From positions 1-49,948 of the forward strand of contig JASJDR010000031.1 of assembly GCA_030065615.1 (NCBI GenBank): a stretch of DNA of 49,948 nt, in the 5' to 3' direction. Position 1 is the stretch's first letter. Every line of letters starts with the position of its first letter. The notes below the pieces were generated by a model. It had not been told where the DNA came from and did no database searches. It saw only the letters and a list, made by a program, of their open reading frames with translations. The translations under genes and the position numbers were made by a program. This document shows positions 17,827-26,549 of this stretch, in pieces. The DNA comes from Xenococcus sp. MO_188.B8. Lineage in GTDB: Bacteria > Cyanobacteriota > Cyanobacteriia > Cyanobacteriales > Xenococcaceae.

Positions 17827-18031
17827 ATCTTCAGTGAAATCTTGAGCTTGACTTTTTGTTCGCTTAACTTCTTCTAATTTTTCAAATTGCTGTTTGTGTA
17901 CTCCCGAAGAATCACGATCATCATCGTTAAGAAGTATCTGATTGTCCTAATTTATCCCTAATTTATTCTGAGTTCTGGTTCTATCTGGATAAGGTGTAGA
18001 TATTGAATGCGATCGCTAATCCCCATTGCTG

Positions 18032-18670
18032 TTACTCATTTTTTCCTCCATAACTTTCTCTGCCAGCAACATTTTCAATTGCAGCCAAAGCCGCCGCCGA
18101 ACCCGCTAAAATATCTCGTTCTTCTCCCCCTAAATATAATCTGCCGAAACTTCCCACCGCATTTATCTGAAGAATATTAATTAAAGCAGCCTTCTCCGCC
18201 TCATTAGCAGCTAACGCAGCATAAGCTGCTGGTTGAACTTCCAAAACATATAAAGTTTGTCCTTCAAGCAATAGCTGTCCCCGACGATTACGATTGATCA
18301 ATTGTGCTTGATAGGCATCGATATTACGGATAATTTGACTAGAAACCACCTTCGGTTTGAGACAATCGCGTTGATCAACTCCCAGGGCTTCTAAAATTGC
18401 TTTTCCCGCAGCTCTGACTTCTCCCTGTCTATTAGAATGGATTTCTAGTAAACCATATAATCTCTCGACAAATTGGACTCCCGGACGCACCACCGCAGCC
18501 TTTAAAGCCACATCGGTAATTCGGTTAATTTCAATTCCTGGAGAAATTTCAATCCACAAAGAAGCATCCCCTGGTAAGGGCAAAAATCCTAAAGCAACCG
18601 TACCGATATAAGCTGCATGTTGTGACTGTAAACGGTCTAAATAAACGTAACTACGCAGTTCTACACCCAA
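18032..18670 (-). CDS. ccmP: Carboxysome shell protein CcmP (tandem BMC domain)
   Basis: A 212-aa shell protein of the beta-carboxysome. Two BMC folds are fused (about residues 1-100 and 101-205). The N-terminus [18 protein letters not shown] and the end [11 protein letters not shown] match CcmP as I know it. Glu69-Arg70, the pair reported to gate the large central pore of the pseudohexamer, is present. CcmP trimers stack face to face and are thought to pass larger metabolites such as RuBP and 3-PGA. It lies alone, away from the ccmKLMN operon, as is usual. The start at 18670 is fixed by homology. Confidence 0.93.
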   Translation of the reverse strand: MGVELRSYVYLDRLQSQHAAYIGTVALGFLPLPGDASLWIEISPGIEINRITDVALKAAVVRPGVQFVERLYGLLEIHSNRQGEVRAAGKAILEALGVDQRDCLKPKVVSSQIIRNIDAYQAQLINRNRRGQLLLEGQTLYVLEVQPAAYAALAANEAEKAALINILQINAVGSFGRLYLGGEERDILAGSAAALAAIENVAGRESYGGKNE

Positions 18671-19117
18671 AATCTTCTTCCCCTGATTAAAAACTGTTAT
18701 TTAAACCATAGCTTGGTCGCTTTATAAAGTATTACTTTGCCGCTACCATCTTCAAAAGTCAATAGTTTTGTTAGCCAATCATATCGGATTTTAGATGGAT
18801 TAAAGCATTTCTTTGCCGATATACAACAATTAAGAACGTTTTGAATTAGTTAATGGGGAGTTAATTGAGATACTCCTGCAAGTTTTTTGCTTTGAATGGA
18901 GTTGGAAATATTTACCCTAGACTAATTAAAGATTTACTTATTTTCAATGAATGCCAATCGCTTGCGGTCATGATTGATTGCGATCGCAATAAGTATTTCA
19001 GTTCAAAAGCTTAAGATTTGAAGAAAAAATTAAATATAATTAATTATCCTACGATTATGTCCAGTTAAAGCTACAATTGTCCCAAATTTGTAATTTGATC
19101 CTCGATCAAATATCTTT
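18671..19117. other. Divergent intergenic region upstream of ccmP
   Basis: About 450 bp between ccmP (leftward) and the radical-SAM gene (rightward), with one HIP1-like gcgatcgc near 18,980. It should hold both promoters. No structured element or coding trace is visible. Confidence 0.45.
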
Positions 19118-20668
19118 ATGCGAGCTTTATTACTCTATCCTCGATTTCCTCAAAGTTTTTGGTCTTTTGAAAAAACTCTGGCTTTAGTAGACCGCAAAGC
19201 TTTATTGCCCCCTTTAGGGTTAATTACTGTAGCAGCAATTTTTCCCCAAGAATGGGAATATAAGCTAGTAGATCGCAATGTCCGTTCCGTAACAGATGCA
19301 GAATGGAAATGGGCAGATCTGGTAATACTCTCAGGTATGATTGTCCAAAAAGCCGATCTGCTTGCTGGTATCCAAGAAGCTAAGTCTCGTGGGATTCCTG
19401 TGGTAGTTGGGGGGCCTTATGCGACATCTTTACCTGATGAGGTGGCAGCAGCAGATTATTTGATTTTGGATGAAGGGGAAATTACAATTCCTCTTTTTGT
19501 AGAAGCATTTAGTCGAGGAGAAACACAAGGAACATTTCGTAGTGCAGAAAAGGCTGCGGTGACAGAAACTCCAATTCCTCGCTACGATTTATTAGATTTT
19601 GATGCCTACGACAATATGTCAGTGCAGTTTTCCCGTGGTTGTCCTTTTCAATGTGAATTCTGCGATATCATTGTCCTCTACGGTCGTAAACCTCGAACTA
19701 AAGCACCTAAACAACTCATAGCAGAACTAGAATGTCTCTACAATCTTGGTTGGCATGGTGCAGTTTTCATGGTGGATGATAACTTCATTGGCAACAAACG
19801 TAACGTTAAACTGTTGCTCAAAGAATTAAAAGTCTGGATGAAGGAAAAGGATTATCCTTTTAGTTTTCTGACCGAGGCTTCTGTTGATTTGGCAAACGAC
19901 TCCGAATTAATGGAATTGATGGTAGCTTGTAACTTCAAAAGAGTTTTCCTCGGGATTGAAACTCCTGATGAGGCAAGTCTAGCTTTAACTCAGAAATTTC
20001 AAAATACCCGCGATCCTCTAAGTGAATCGGTAGATAAAATCACCAGAGCAGGATTGCAAATTATGGCGGGTTTTATTATTGGTTTTGATAATGAAAAAGC
20101 GGGAGCTGGCGATCGCATTGTGCGGTTTGTCGAACAAACTGGAATTCCCTTGGCAATGTTCAGTATGTTGCAAGCCTTACCTAATACAGCTTTGTGGCAT
20201 CGTTTAGCCAAAGAAGGCAGATTATTAAATCAAGACGCCAATGCTAACCAAACTACCTTGATGAATTTTATTCCTACTCGACCCCTGGAAGATATTGCCC
20301 GAGAATATGTCAATGGTTTTTGGACTTTATACGATCCAGAAAAATATCTAGCTCGTATTTCTCGTTATTACCTGAAATTAGGAATTCCCCAACATGTTAT
20401 GAAGCGCAAAATCGATCCCAAAACTATTAAGGCACTCTTAACTCTTTGTTGGCGACAAGGGTTTATTCGTTCTACACGCTGGAAATTTTGGTACAACATG
20501 ATGAGAATTTATCTCCGTAGTCCTCGTCTGGTGCCTCTTTTCTTGATATCCTGTGCTTATATTGAACATTTTACCGAATATCGGCAAATTGTTCGCGATA
20601 AAATTAATGCTCAACTAGCTGCTTATTTAACAACCAAAAAAGAACCAGAAGCAGTGCTTAAAGTTTAG
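19118..20668 (+). CDS. B12-binding-type radical SAM protein (DUF4070 class)
   Basis: A 516-aa class B radical SAM enzyme. The N-terminal half is a Rossmann-like cobalamin-binding domain (Pro-Pro-Leu-Gly-Leu-Ile-Thr-Val-Ala, then Val-Val-Val-Gly-Gly-Pro-Tyr). The cluster motif is Arg-Gly-Cys175-Pro-Phe-Gln-Cys179-Glu-Phe-Cys182. Phe-Met-Val-Asp-Asp-Asn-Phe, Phe-Leu-Gly-Ile-Glu-Thr-Pro and Gly-Phe-Ile-Ile-Gly-Phe-Asp follow, then a DUF4070-type C-terminus. Cobalamin radical SAM enzymes of this class act mostly as C-methylases on lipids, pigments or antibiotics; the hopanoid 2-methylase HpnP belongs to the same family, but I cannot assign that role. The stop codon is directly followed by the ATG of the flavoprotein gene, so the two form an operon. 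Confidence 0.87.
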   Translation: MRALLLYPRFPQSFWSFEKTLALVDRKALLPPLGLITVAAIFPQEWEYKLVDRNVRSVTDAEWKWADLVILSGMIVQKADLLAGIQEAKSRGIPVVVGGPYATSLPDEVAAADYLILDEGEITIPLFVEAFSRGETQGTFRSAEKAAVTETPIPRYDLLDFDAYDNMSVQFSRGCPFQCEFCDIIVLYGRKPRTKAPKQLIAELECLYNLGWHGAVFMVDDNFIGNKRNVKLLLKELKVWMKEKDYPFSFLTEASVDLANDSELMELMVACNFKRVFLGIETPDEASLALTQKFQNTRDPLSESVDKITRAGLQIMAGFIIGFDNEKAGAGDRIVRFVEQTGIPLAMFSMLQALPNTALWHRLAKEGRLLNQDANANQTTLMNFIPTRPLEDIAREYVNGFWTLYDPEKYLARISRYYLKLGIPQHVMKRKIDPKTIKALLTLCWRQGFIRSTRWKFWYNMMRIYLRSPRLVPLFLISCAYIEHFTEYRQIVRDKINAQLAAYLTTKKEPEAVLKV

Positions 20669-21937
20669 ATGGCAAATCAAAAACATAGTGATCTTATTGT
20701 CATTGGTGGTGGTGCAGCGGGCTTTTTTGGCGCGATCACCTGTGCTACTGCCAATCCCATGGCGAGAGTTACTATCTTGGAAGCAGGACGCCAACCTCTG
20801 GCCAAAGTAAGGATTTCAGGTGGGGGGAGATGTAATGTTACCCATCATTGTTTTGAACCTGCTAAGTTAGTCCAAAATTATCCACGAGGCAATAAGGCTT
20901 TACGCGGCGCTTTTAGTCGGTTTCAACCCCAAGATACGGTTAAATGGTTTGAGTCTCACGGAGTTAAGTTAAAAACGGAAGCCGATGGACGAATGTTTCC
21001 AATTACAGATGATTCGGCAACGATTGTTAATTGTTTGTTGCAAGCAGCAGAACAAGCAGGAGTAATTTTACGCACAGGAACAGTTGTAAACTCAGTTAAG
21101 AAAAACTTAGATCAGGGCTTTCAACTTACCTTAAAAAATGGCGAAACATTACAATGTAACTCTGTTTTAATTGCAACGGGTAGTAATCCTTTAGGTTATC
21201 GTTGGGCCAAAAAATTAGGACATACTATCGAATTGCCTGTTCCTTCTCTATTTACCTTTCAAATTAAAGATCCTAGATTACAAGGATTAGCAGGTGTTAC
21301 GGTTGAGAATACTAAAGTTCGTTTATTGGATACTGGTAAAATCAAACTCGAACAAACAGGCCCTTTATTAGTTACCCATTGGGGTTTAAGCGCCCCAGCT
21401 ATTCTTAAGTTATCTGCTTGGGGAGCTAGAATTTTATATGATCATAAATATAATTTACCCCTAGAAATTAATTTACTACCACAATATAATCAAGAAACTC
21501 TAAAACAGGAGTTGAACAAAATAAAATTATCAATTCCGAAGAAAAAAGTTGTTACTTACTGTCCTTTATCTCTTCCCAAAAGATTATGGCAAAATTTAGT
21601 TAACTATGTGGGTATTAAATCATTAAAAAATTGGTCAGAATTAAATAAAAAAGAATTAAATAAATTAACTTTAGAATTATTACAAGGTAAATATCAAATT
21701 ATAGGCAAAGGAGTTTTTAAAGAAGAGTTTGTCACTTGTGGCGGTGTAAATCTCAAAGAAATTAATTTTAAAACCATGGAAAGTAAAATTTGTCCCAACC
21801 TTTATTTTGCTGGCGAAGTTTTAGACATAGATGGGATAACTGGTGGTTTTAATTTTCAGAGTGCTTGGACAACAGGATGGCTAGCAGGTAAGGCTCTCGG
21901 AACTAGCTCTCAAGACAAAACTATCAATAAATATTAA
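20669..21937 (+). CDS. FAD-dependent oxidoreductase of the HI0933/BaiN type
   Basis: A 422-aa flavoprotein. The N-terminus has the FAD dinucleotide motif Ile-Gly-Gly-Gly-Ala-Ala-Gly-Phe-Phe (residues 11-19), then Gly-Gly-Gly-Arg-Cys-Asn-Val-Thr (the family signature), Asp-Gly-Arg-Met-Phe-Pro, Ala-Thr-Gly-Ser-Asn-Pro and the C-terminal Phe-Ala-Gly-Glu-Val-Leu-Asp-Ile-Asp-Gly-Ile-Thr-Gly-Gly-Phe-Asn, which closes the FAD site. Substrates of most members are unknown; BaiN in gut bacteria acts on bile-acid intermediates. It starts at the base after the upstream TAG, so it is almost surely translated with the radical SAM gene. Base composition drops to AT-rich in the second half. Confidence 0.88.
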   Translation: MANQKHSDLIVIGGGAAGFFGAITCATANPMARVTILEAGRQPLAKVRISGGGRCNVTHHCFEPAKLVQNYPRGNKALRGAFSRFQPQDTVKWFESHGVKLKTEADGRMFPITDDSATIVNCLLQAAEQAGVILRTGTVVNSVKKNLDQGFQLTLKNGETLQCNSVLIATGSNPLGYRWAKKLGHTIELPVPSLFTFQIKDPRLQGLAGVTVENTKVRLLDTGKIKLEQTGPLLVTHWGLSAPAILKLSAWGARILYDHKYNLPLEINLLPQYNQETLKQELNKIKLSIPKKKVVTYCPLSLPKRLWQNLVNYVGIKSLKNWSELNKKELNKLTLELLQGKYQIIGKGVFKEEFVTCGGVNLKEINFKTMESKICPNLYFAGEVLDIDGITGGFNFQSAWTTGWLAGKALGTSSQDKTINKY

Positions 21938-21979
21938 TATTTAAACTATAGTTAGAGTTGAAGAGTTTAGCAGTAACTA

Positions 21980-22243
21980 ATGCAGAGTTCTATGGATTTT
22001 ACAAGATTAAATAGGTTGCTAGCCAACTCTAGCTATCAAGAACTTGGGCTGCGAGCCAAAGAATACCTACAATATCAAAACAGTGTTGGTGAGGAACAAG
22101 AATTAGCAGAAATCACCATGTATAACTCTATGGTCAGTTTTCTACAGGATTTGGGTATGGAGCAACAGCAAGCCGAAGAATATTGTAATGAACGTGACCA
22201 CTTAACCGAACTAGCTCAATACATTAGCTCTATCTTGGGATGA
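21980..22243 (+). CDS. Small acidic helical protein, unknown
   Basis: An 87-aa protein, rich in Glu, Gln and Leu, predicted all-helical and soluble, with no signal or membrane segment. It lies 42 bp past the flavoprotein gene in the same direction and may be the third gene of that operon. An in-frame ATG at 21992 is an alternative start. I do not recognise the family. The even codon use and clean end suggest a real gene rather than chance. Confidence 0.55.
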   Translation: MQSSMDFTRLNRLLANSSYQELGLRAKEYLQYQNSVGEEQELAEITMYNSMVSFLQDLGMEQQQAEEYCNERDHLTELAQYISSILG

Positions 22244-22340
22244 TAGATATAGAAATTATGAGAATATAGCGATCGCAAAATAGGAGCAAAATTTAAAAAG
22301 CGCGATCGCTATTTATCAAAAATCATGGAAATTATTTACT

Positions 22341-23472
22341 TTAGACAGAAGTTAAAATTTCAATTTGATCGCATAAGGAATAATCTTCAAAAATTGCTCC
22401 TCTAGCAATTAAATCTTGTTGTAGCGATCGTGAAATACCACAATTATAACCAAAGCGAGTATTTTCAACCTTAGCACCACTTAAATCAGCATCAGTTAAG
22501 TTAGCTGCTAGTAATTGAGCATTACTCAAATCGGCACCTATTAGATTAGCTCCAATTAAGGTCGCACTATTTAATTGACTATAGGTTAGGTTGGTTTGAA
22601 CTAGTCTGGCATTATTGAGGTCAGCATATTTAAGGTTAGCACCATTCAAATCTGCTCCACTTAGGTCAGCATTTCTCAGGTTGGCTTGCTTAAGAAATAT
22701 ACCTCTAAGTTCGCTAAGCCTGAGTTTTACTCTTTCTAAGTATCTTCCCTCAAGATTTTGGCTCTTAATTTCCCTGACAAAGCTATTTTTAGTATCGAGC
22801 TTGTTTCTTAGCTCTCTTGCTTCAGTTTCTGAATCGATTAGTTTGACATTTTCAATAGTTTTGCTTAATACTTCAGTAACTTCTCCTGATTGAATGAGAA
22901 TTATTAGTTGTTCTAAGTCTTCTTCCAAACCTTCAAAAACGAGTTTGATAATGCCTTTCTTAGCATCAACGAGCTGGATATTAATACCTTTAAACTTTGA
23001 TTGCAATCTCTGCTGAATTTGAAGAATATCTGCTAAATTTTTCGTCTCAAATTCATTGCTAATAGCTATTTCAAGAAATCTGGTTGTTATTTCTGTCTTG
23101 TGAGTAGGCTTCGTTTCTGGTTGTTCTTCTTCTGAGCATACCGTTGCTGAATTGATATTCAGAATATCTATTAGTCCTGTCATAAAAAAAAGGGCCATTA
23201 CGGGAGGTTGCACTGATTCGAGAATTAATTTGGTTTCCTGTTTGATAGCAGCTTTATAGATCATTACTAATGCTCCTAGACCAGTACTATCAATCATTTT
23301 AGTTTGACTAAAATTAAGTACTATTGTTTGGGGGGGGTTGAGCTTGCTGCAATAATTCCTCTACCATTTTTTGGAAGATCGCCGCTTCTAATACCGTAAA
23401 GCGTTTTGGTAAATCTAGTATGGAATGTTGATTAAATATAGACAAAGATACTTTAGATGATTTAGTAGTCAT
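22341..23472 (-). pseudogene. STAS-pentapeptide protein, split by a frameshift in a C tract
   Basis: Anti-sigma-antagonist-like protein. From ATG 23472 the first frame codes Leu-Ser-Ile-Phe-Asn-Gln-His and Pro-Lys-Arg-Phe-Thr-Val, the start of a STAS domain. After eight Cs (23,330-23,337; plus strand G) it hits a stop. With seven Cs the frame joins Thr-Ile-Val-Leu-Asn-Phe-Ser and Met-Ile-Asp-Ser-Thr-Gly-Leu-Gly-Ala-Leu, the STAS strand and its phospho-acceptor Ser. The rest, open to 22,341, has a middle region with predicted helices and about 15 pentapeptide units (Ala-Asp-Leu-Ser-Gly, Ala-Asn-Leu-x-x). Restored length is about 376 aa. The C tract may be slippery, mutant or miscalled. Confidence 0.75.
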
Positions 23473-23964
23473 TAGTTATCAATTATCAGTTTCTGGGTTT
23501 AACTACGTTTTTCTATAACTAAGATTGGGGATTTGCCCTAAGTCACATAAAATAATGAGCGTTGGGGAATGCGTAATGCTAGAAATAATGGACTTAATTT
23601 TATTGATCTAATAACTTAAGTTAATACTTTAAAAATATTATGATCTCAGAAACATTTCTACCCAAAAATTACTGATCTTTGGTGCTCCATACTGATTACT
23701 TTGAGTAAAAACACTGATCCAAATAGGAACAAAACGCTTACATAAAAATTATCTTCTGTAAAAACACTAATAGTGATCGCCGAAGAGAGAATCTTCGCCA
23801 CCAGATGCACATCAAGACAAATATCAAATTACCAACTGAAGTTTATTGAAATTTGTCAAGATTTTGGGAGCTCTAGAGGTTACTTCGTTAGCCTAATAGT
23901 GAGAGATGTAATACAGATACATCAGCCAAAAGTTCTCACTGCAAAATCAAGAGAGGAGATTTCA
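23473..23964. other. Intergenic, no gene recognised
   Basis: About 490 bp. A reading frame runs on upstream of the small membrane protein gene from 23,773, but has no family-like sequence, so I take it as chance. Both promoters of the flanking divergent genes should be here. Confidence 0.45.
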
Positions 23965-24243
23965 ATGAATCAACTCATTCTCCTTTATGTTGGTTTAGTT
24001 GCATCATTGATTATTGCTGTTGGATTACTTGTATTGGGAACAGAAATGTTACGTAACATCGAATCCTTCTGGTGTCCGATTCGCTTTTATTCTGAGAAAA
24101 AATGTGAAAATTGCCAACTCGATTTTCCTGATGTTGCTGATAGCTGGGTAGCAGCTGATGGAACCATGGAAGATGTCACCAAATTACTAGAATCTAAATA
24201 TACTCCCAACCAAGAAGAACGAGCTTGGTATGGTCATCCTTAA
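23965..24243 (+). CDS. Small membrane protein with a Cys cluster, unknown
   Basis: A 92-aa protein. The ATG at 23965 follows GAGAGGAG by seven bases, which is why the longer open frame from 23,773 is set aside. One strongly hydrophobic helix (residues about 3-26) is followed by a soluble part with three Cys: Phe-Trp-Cys-Pro-Ile-Arg, then Lys-Lys-Cys-Glu-Asn-Cys, which could bind a metal or form disulfides. It ends in Ala-Trp-Tyr-Gly-His-Pro. Its stop codon overlaps the ATG of the methyltransferase gene (TAATG), so the two are translationally coupled and probably work together. No family recognised. Confidence 0.6.
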   Translation: MNQLILLYVGLVASLIIAVGLLVLGTEMLRNIESFWCPIRFYSEKKCENCQLDFPDVADSWVAADGTMEDVTKLLESKYTPNQEERAWYGHP

Positions 24244-25283
24244 TGGTAAAACTTGTTAATAGGATGCAAATGGCTTTTGCTGAAACTTATATCAATGGCT
24301 TAGAGATTCCTGATTCATTATGTCTGAAACTATTGCATAATTTTACAGAAGTTTTGTATCACAAATTTCCTTCTTTAATGATTGCTTATGATTGGATTAC
24401 TAAAGAAAGCGATCGCCTTGCTGAAGGGTCACAAGAATTAATGGAGATTCAGTACAACCTATCCGAAGAGATGTTCAGATTAATGTTAGGTGAAAGTGAA
24501 ATAATGTATCCCAAATATTCTATGGCACTATGGGAAAAAGGGGCATCAAATATAGAAGAAGCACAAATTGCTATGTTAGATGACTTAATTGAAAAAACAG
24601 AGATTAAAGATGGAGATGAGATTTTAGATATAGGTTGTGGTTGGGGTTCTGCTGTTAACTATATTTTGCAAAAATTTCCCTCTACTAATACTAAAGTAAC
24701 TGGGTTGAATTTTAGTCGCGAACAATGCAGATATATTCGTCAAAAAATAAACAATGACAATTATCCTTTTACTTCAGAGCGATTTACTCTATGCGAAGGG
24801 GATTTTAATGATGTTGTTTTTACCCAGAAATTTGACAAAATCATCTCACTTGGTGTGTTTGAACATATTGGCAATATGACTAAATCCTTGGAAAAAGTTG
24901 CCTCATTTTTGAAGCCTGAAGGAAAAGTTTTTATTCATATCATCAGTACCAGTTTACCTCACAATATTTGGGCTCCTTTCATTCAGAAATACATTTTCCC
25001 CAATACAAGAGTTTGGCACTATGATTTTATTCCCAACTGCAATAAACATCTCAAAACTATTGATAGATGGTATATCAATGGTTTAAATTATGCAAAAACC
25101 CTAAGAGCATGGTTAAGAAACTTTGACAAGAATCAAGACGTAATTAAAACCTTAGATTTTGGTATGGACTATGCCAAATTTAAACGGATCTGGAGACTTT
25201 ATCTTATCTGGTGTATTGCTTATTTTGAAGCAGGTCAGGGAAATTTTTTAGGTAATGGGCAATATTTAATGGTTCATCAGTAG
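24243..25283 (+). CDS. SAM-dependent methyltransferase, cyclopropane-fatty-acid-synthase family
   Basis: A 346-aa methyltransferase. Motif I is Ile-Leu-Asp-Ile-Gly-Cys-Gly-Trp-Gly-Ser, followed by Val-Thr-Gly-Leu-Asn-Phe-Ser, then Gly-Val-Phe-Glu-His-Ile-Gly-Asn (the active-site Glu-His of the CFA-synthase/mycolic-acid type) and the C-terminal Tyr-Phe-Glu-Ala-Gly-Gln-Gly. The N-terminal helical region with Tyr-Asp-Trp-Ile-Thr and Gln-Tyr-Asn-Leu-Ser also fits. Family members act on lipids, but a few, such as plant coclaurine N-methyltransferase, act on amines; the C-terminus here is close to both. The start at 24243 overlaps the upstream stop; an in-frame Met at 24225 lies within the upstream gene and is less likely. 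Confidence 0.85.
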   Translation: MVKLVNRMQMAFAETYINGLEIPDSLCLKLLHNFTEVLYHKFPSLMIAYDWITKESDRLAEGSQELMEIQYNLSEEMFRLMLGESEIMYPKYSMALWEKGASNIEEAQIAMLDDLIEKTEIKDGDEILDIGCGWGSAVNYILQKFPSTNTKVTGLNFSREQCRYIRQKINNDNYPFTSERFTLCEGDFNDVVFTQKFDKIISLGVFEHIGNMTKSLEKVASFLKPEGKVFIHIISTSLPHNIWAPFIQKYIFPNTRVWHYDFIPNCNKHLKTIDRWYINGLNYAKTLRAWLRNFDKNQDVIKTLDFGMDYAKFKRIWRLYLIWCIAYFEAGQGNFLGNGQYLMVHQ

Positions 25284-25302
25284 AAAATTAAATATTAAAC
25301 GA

Positions 25303-25332
25303 AGTAGGGTTAATTCATGAATTAACCCTACT
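25303..25332. terminator. Perfect 15-bp palindrome, bidirectional terminator
   Basis: AGTAGGGTTAATTCA is directly followed by its exact reverse complement. It sits between the convergent methyltransferase and ctaE genes, the place where a two-way terminator is expected. Confidence 0.7.
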
Positions 25333-25374
25333 AAATTCTCTTGACTTATTTAGAATTACTATAGTTTCAGAAAT

Positions 25375-25986
25375 TTACAATAAGTAAACCAAAATAAATA
25401 GCACTAGCCAAATAACATCGACAAAGTGCCAATAAATCTCTGCTGCTTCGACGCCGAAATGACTGCTACTAGAGTAATGTCCCTCTGTACGCGATCTCCA
25501 CAATACTGCGAGAATTAATAGTACACCACAAGTGACGTGTAAACCATGAAATCCAGTTACGGCAAAGAAGCAACTGGTAAATAGATTAGTAGTCAAACCA
25601 AATTCGGCATGGAAATATTCATATCCTTGTCCGCATAGGAAGGCGATGCCCATCACAGCAGTTAGCGCAAACCATTTTTGTAAGCCAGCAATATCATTTT
25701 TCTTGAGTGCTGCTTGTCCTTGGTGCATCACAAAACTACTAGAAACCAGAATTACAGTATTAATAATTGGTACTAGTAATTCCATTTCAGGAGTACCTTC
25801 AGGAGGCCAAGCAGGAGATATAGTGCGATAAATTAAGAAAGCAGCAAATAATCCGAGGAAAGTCATGCTATCGGATATTAGAAATATAAAAATCCCAAAC
25901 ATCCGATGATCTGGATGTCCATGATGACCCACGTCTTGATGACTATCTACGATAACTTGTGAATGATCTAAAGCTGAACTTTGCAT
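25375..25986 (-). CDS. ctaE: Cytochrome c oxidase subunit III
   Basis: A 203-aa membrane subunit of the aa3-type terminal oxidase. Five hydrophobic helices are visible, fewer than the seven in mitochondrial subunit III and normal for bacteria. Family marks are Met-Phe-Gly-Ile-Phe-Ile-Phe-Leu-Ile-Ser-Asp, His-Gly-Leu-His-Val-Thr-Cys-Gly, and the C-terminal Glu-Ile-Tyr-Trp-His-Phe-Val-Asp-Val-Ile-Trp. The N-terminus is His-rich (His-His-Gly-His-Pro-Asp-His). It lies downstream of ctaD on the same strand but is separated from it by about 560 bp of GC-rich repeat, an unusual gap for this operon. Confidence 0.95.
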   Translation of the reverse strand: MQSSALDHSQVIVDSHQDVGHHGHPDHRMFGIFIFLISDSMTFLGLFAAFLIYRTISPAWPPEGTPEMELLVPIINTVILVSSSFVMHQGQAALKKNDIAGLQKWFALTAVMGIAFLCGQGYEYFHAEFGLTTNLFTSCFFAVTGFHGLHVTCGVLLILAVLWRSRTEGHYSSSSHFGVEAAEIYWHFVDVIWLVLFILVYLL

Positions 25987-26549
25987 ATCTTAGTTGATTG
26001 TTAATTTTTTGTTGATTGATAATTATCTAAGTAGGACGACTTCTAAGGGCGCAAGCCTCTCTTGGTGCGCGTCTCTTGGTCAGCATTCCCAAGCCAGTCC
26101 GTTGCGGGGGTTTCCAAGGGGCTGTCTTCTGCGGTGGAAGCCCGTCGAGGTTCACTCGACATGGGAACGTCCACCGTTGGGGTCTCCCCAGAAGTTTATA
26201 CGCCCCGCCCCGTTGTAGGAACTAGCGTTTGCCCAGAACACGGAGCTGGGTAAACGTCTTACGCCGCCCTAAAGGATACCGCTGCCCCTTCGGGTAGAGC
26301 TTCGCAAGCGCATAACGCGGGGTCTGACCGCTTCCTTAGCGGATTACCAATCCGCAGGGTCGCACCGCTTGCGCCCCTACTAGTAACTGAAAAATGGTTA
26401 CTGATAAATGGTCAATGGTCAAACTCGCGCGTTCCCGAGCCAGTCCGTTGGGCGGGTTCCCCGACTTGAAGGAACTGGCGTTTGCGCCTGCCCTAAAGGA
26501 TACACCTTCGGATAACGGCGGCGCGGGGTCGCTCGTCAATGATCAATGA
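25987..26549. repeat. GC-rich mosaic repeat between ctaE and ctaD
   Basis: A block rich in GC, unlike the AT-rich genome around it, built from short words that recur. GCCAGTCCGTTG occurs at 26,093-26,104 and 26,439-26,450. GGAACTxGCGTTTGC occurs at 26,218-26,232 and 26,471-26,485. CCCTAAAGGATAC occurs at 26,267-26,279 and 26,491-26,503. AT-rich phrases of the type TGGTTACTGATAAATGGTCAATGG lie between. Open frames in it are by-products of the GC content. It looks like a dispersed non-coding repeat family. Confidence 0.7.

Noticed and set aside
23773..23964. N-terminal extension of the small membrane protein
   Set aside because: A good AGGAG and a hydrophobic N-terminus place the start at 23,965; the extension has no pattern.
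25994..26253. Open frames in the GC-rich block between ctaE and ctaD
   Set aside because: They follow from the GC-rich repeat, have no ribosome binding site and no protein-like composition.
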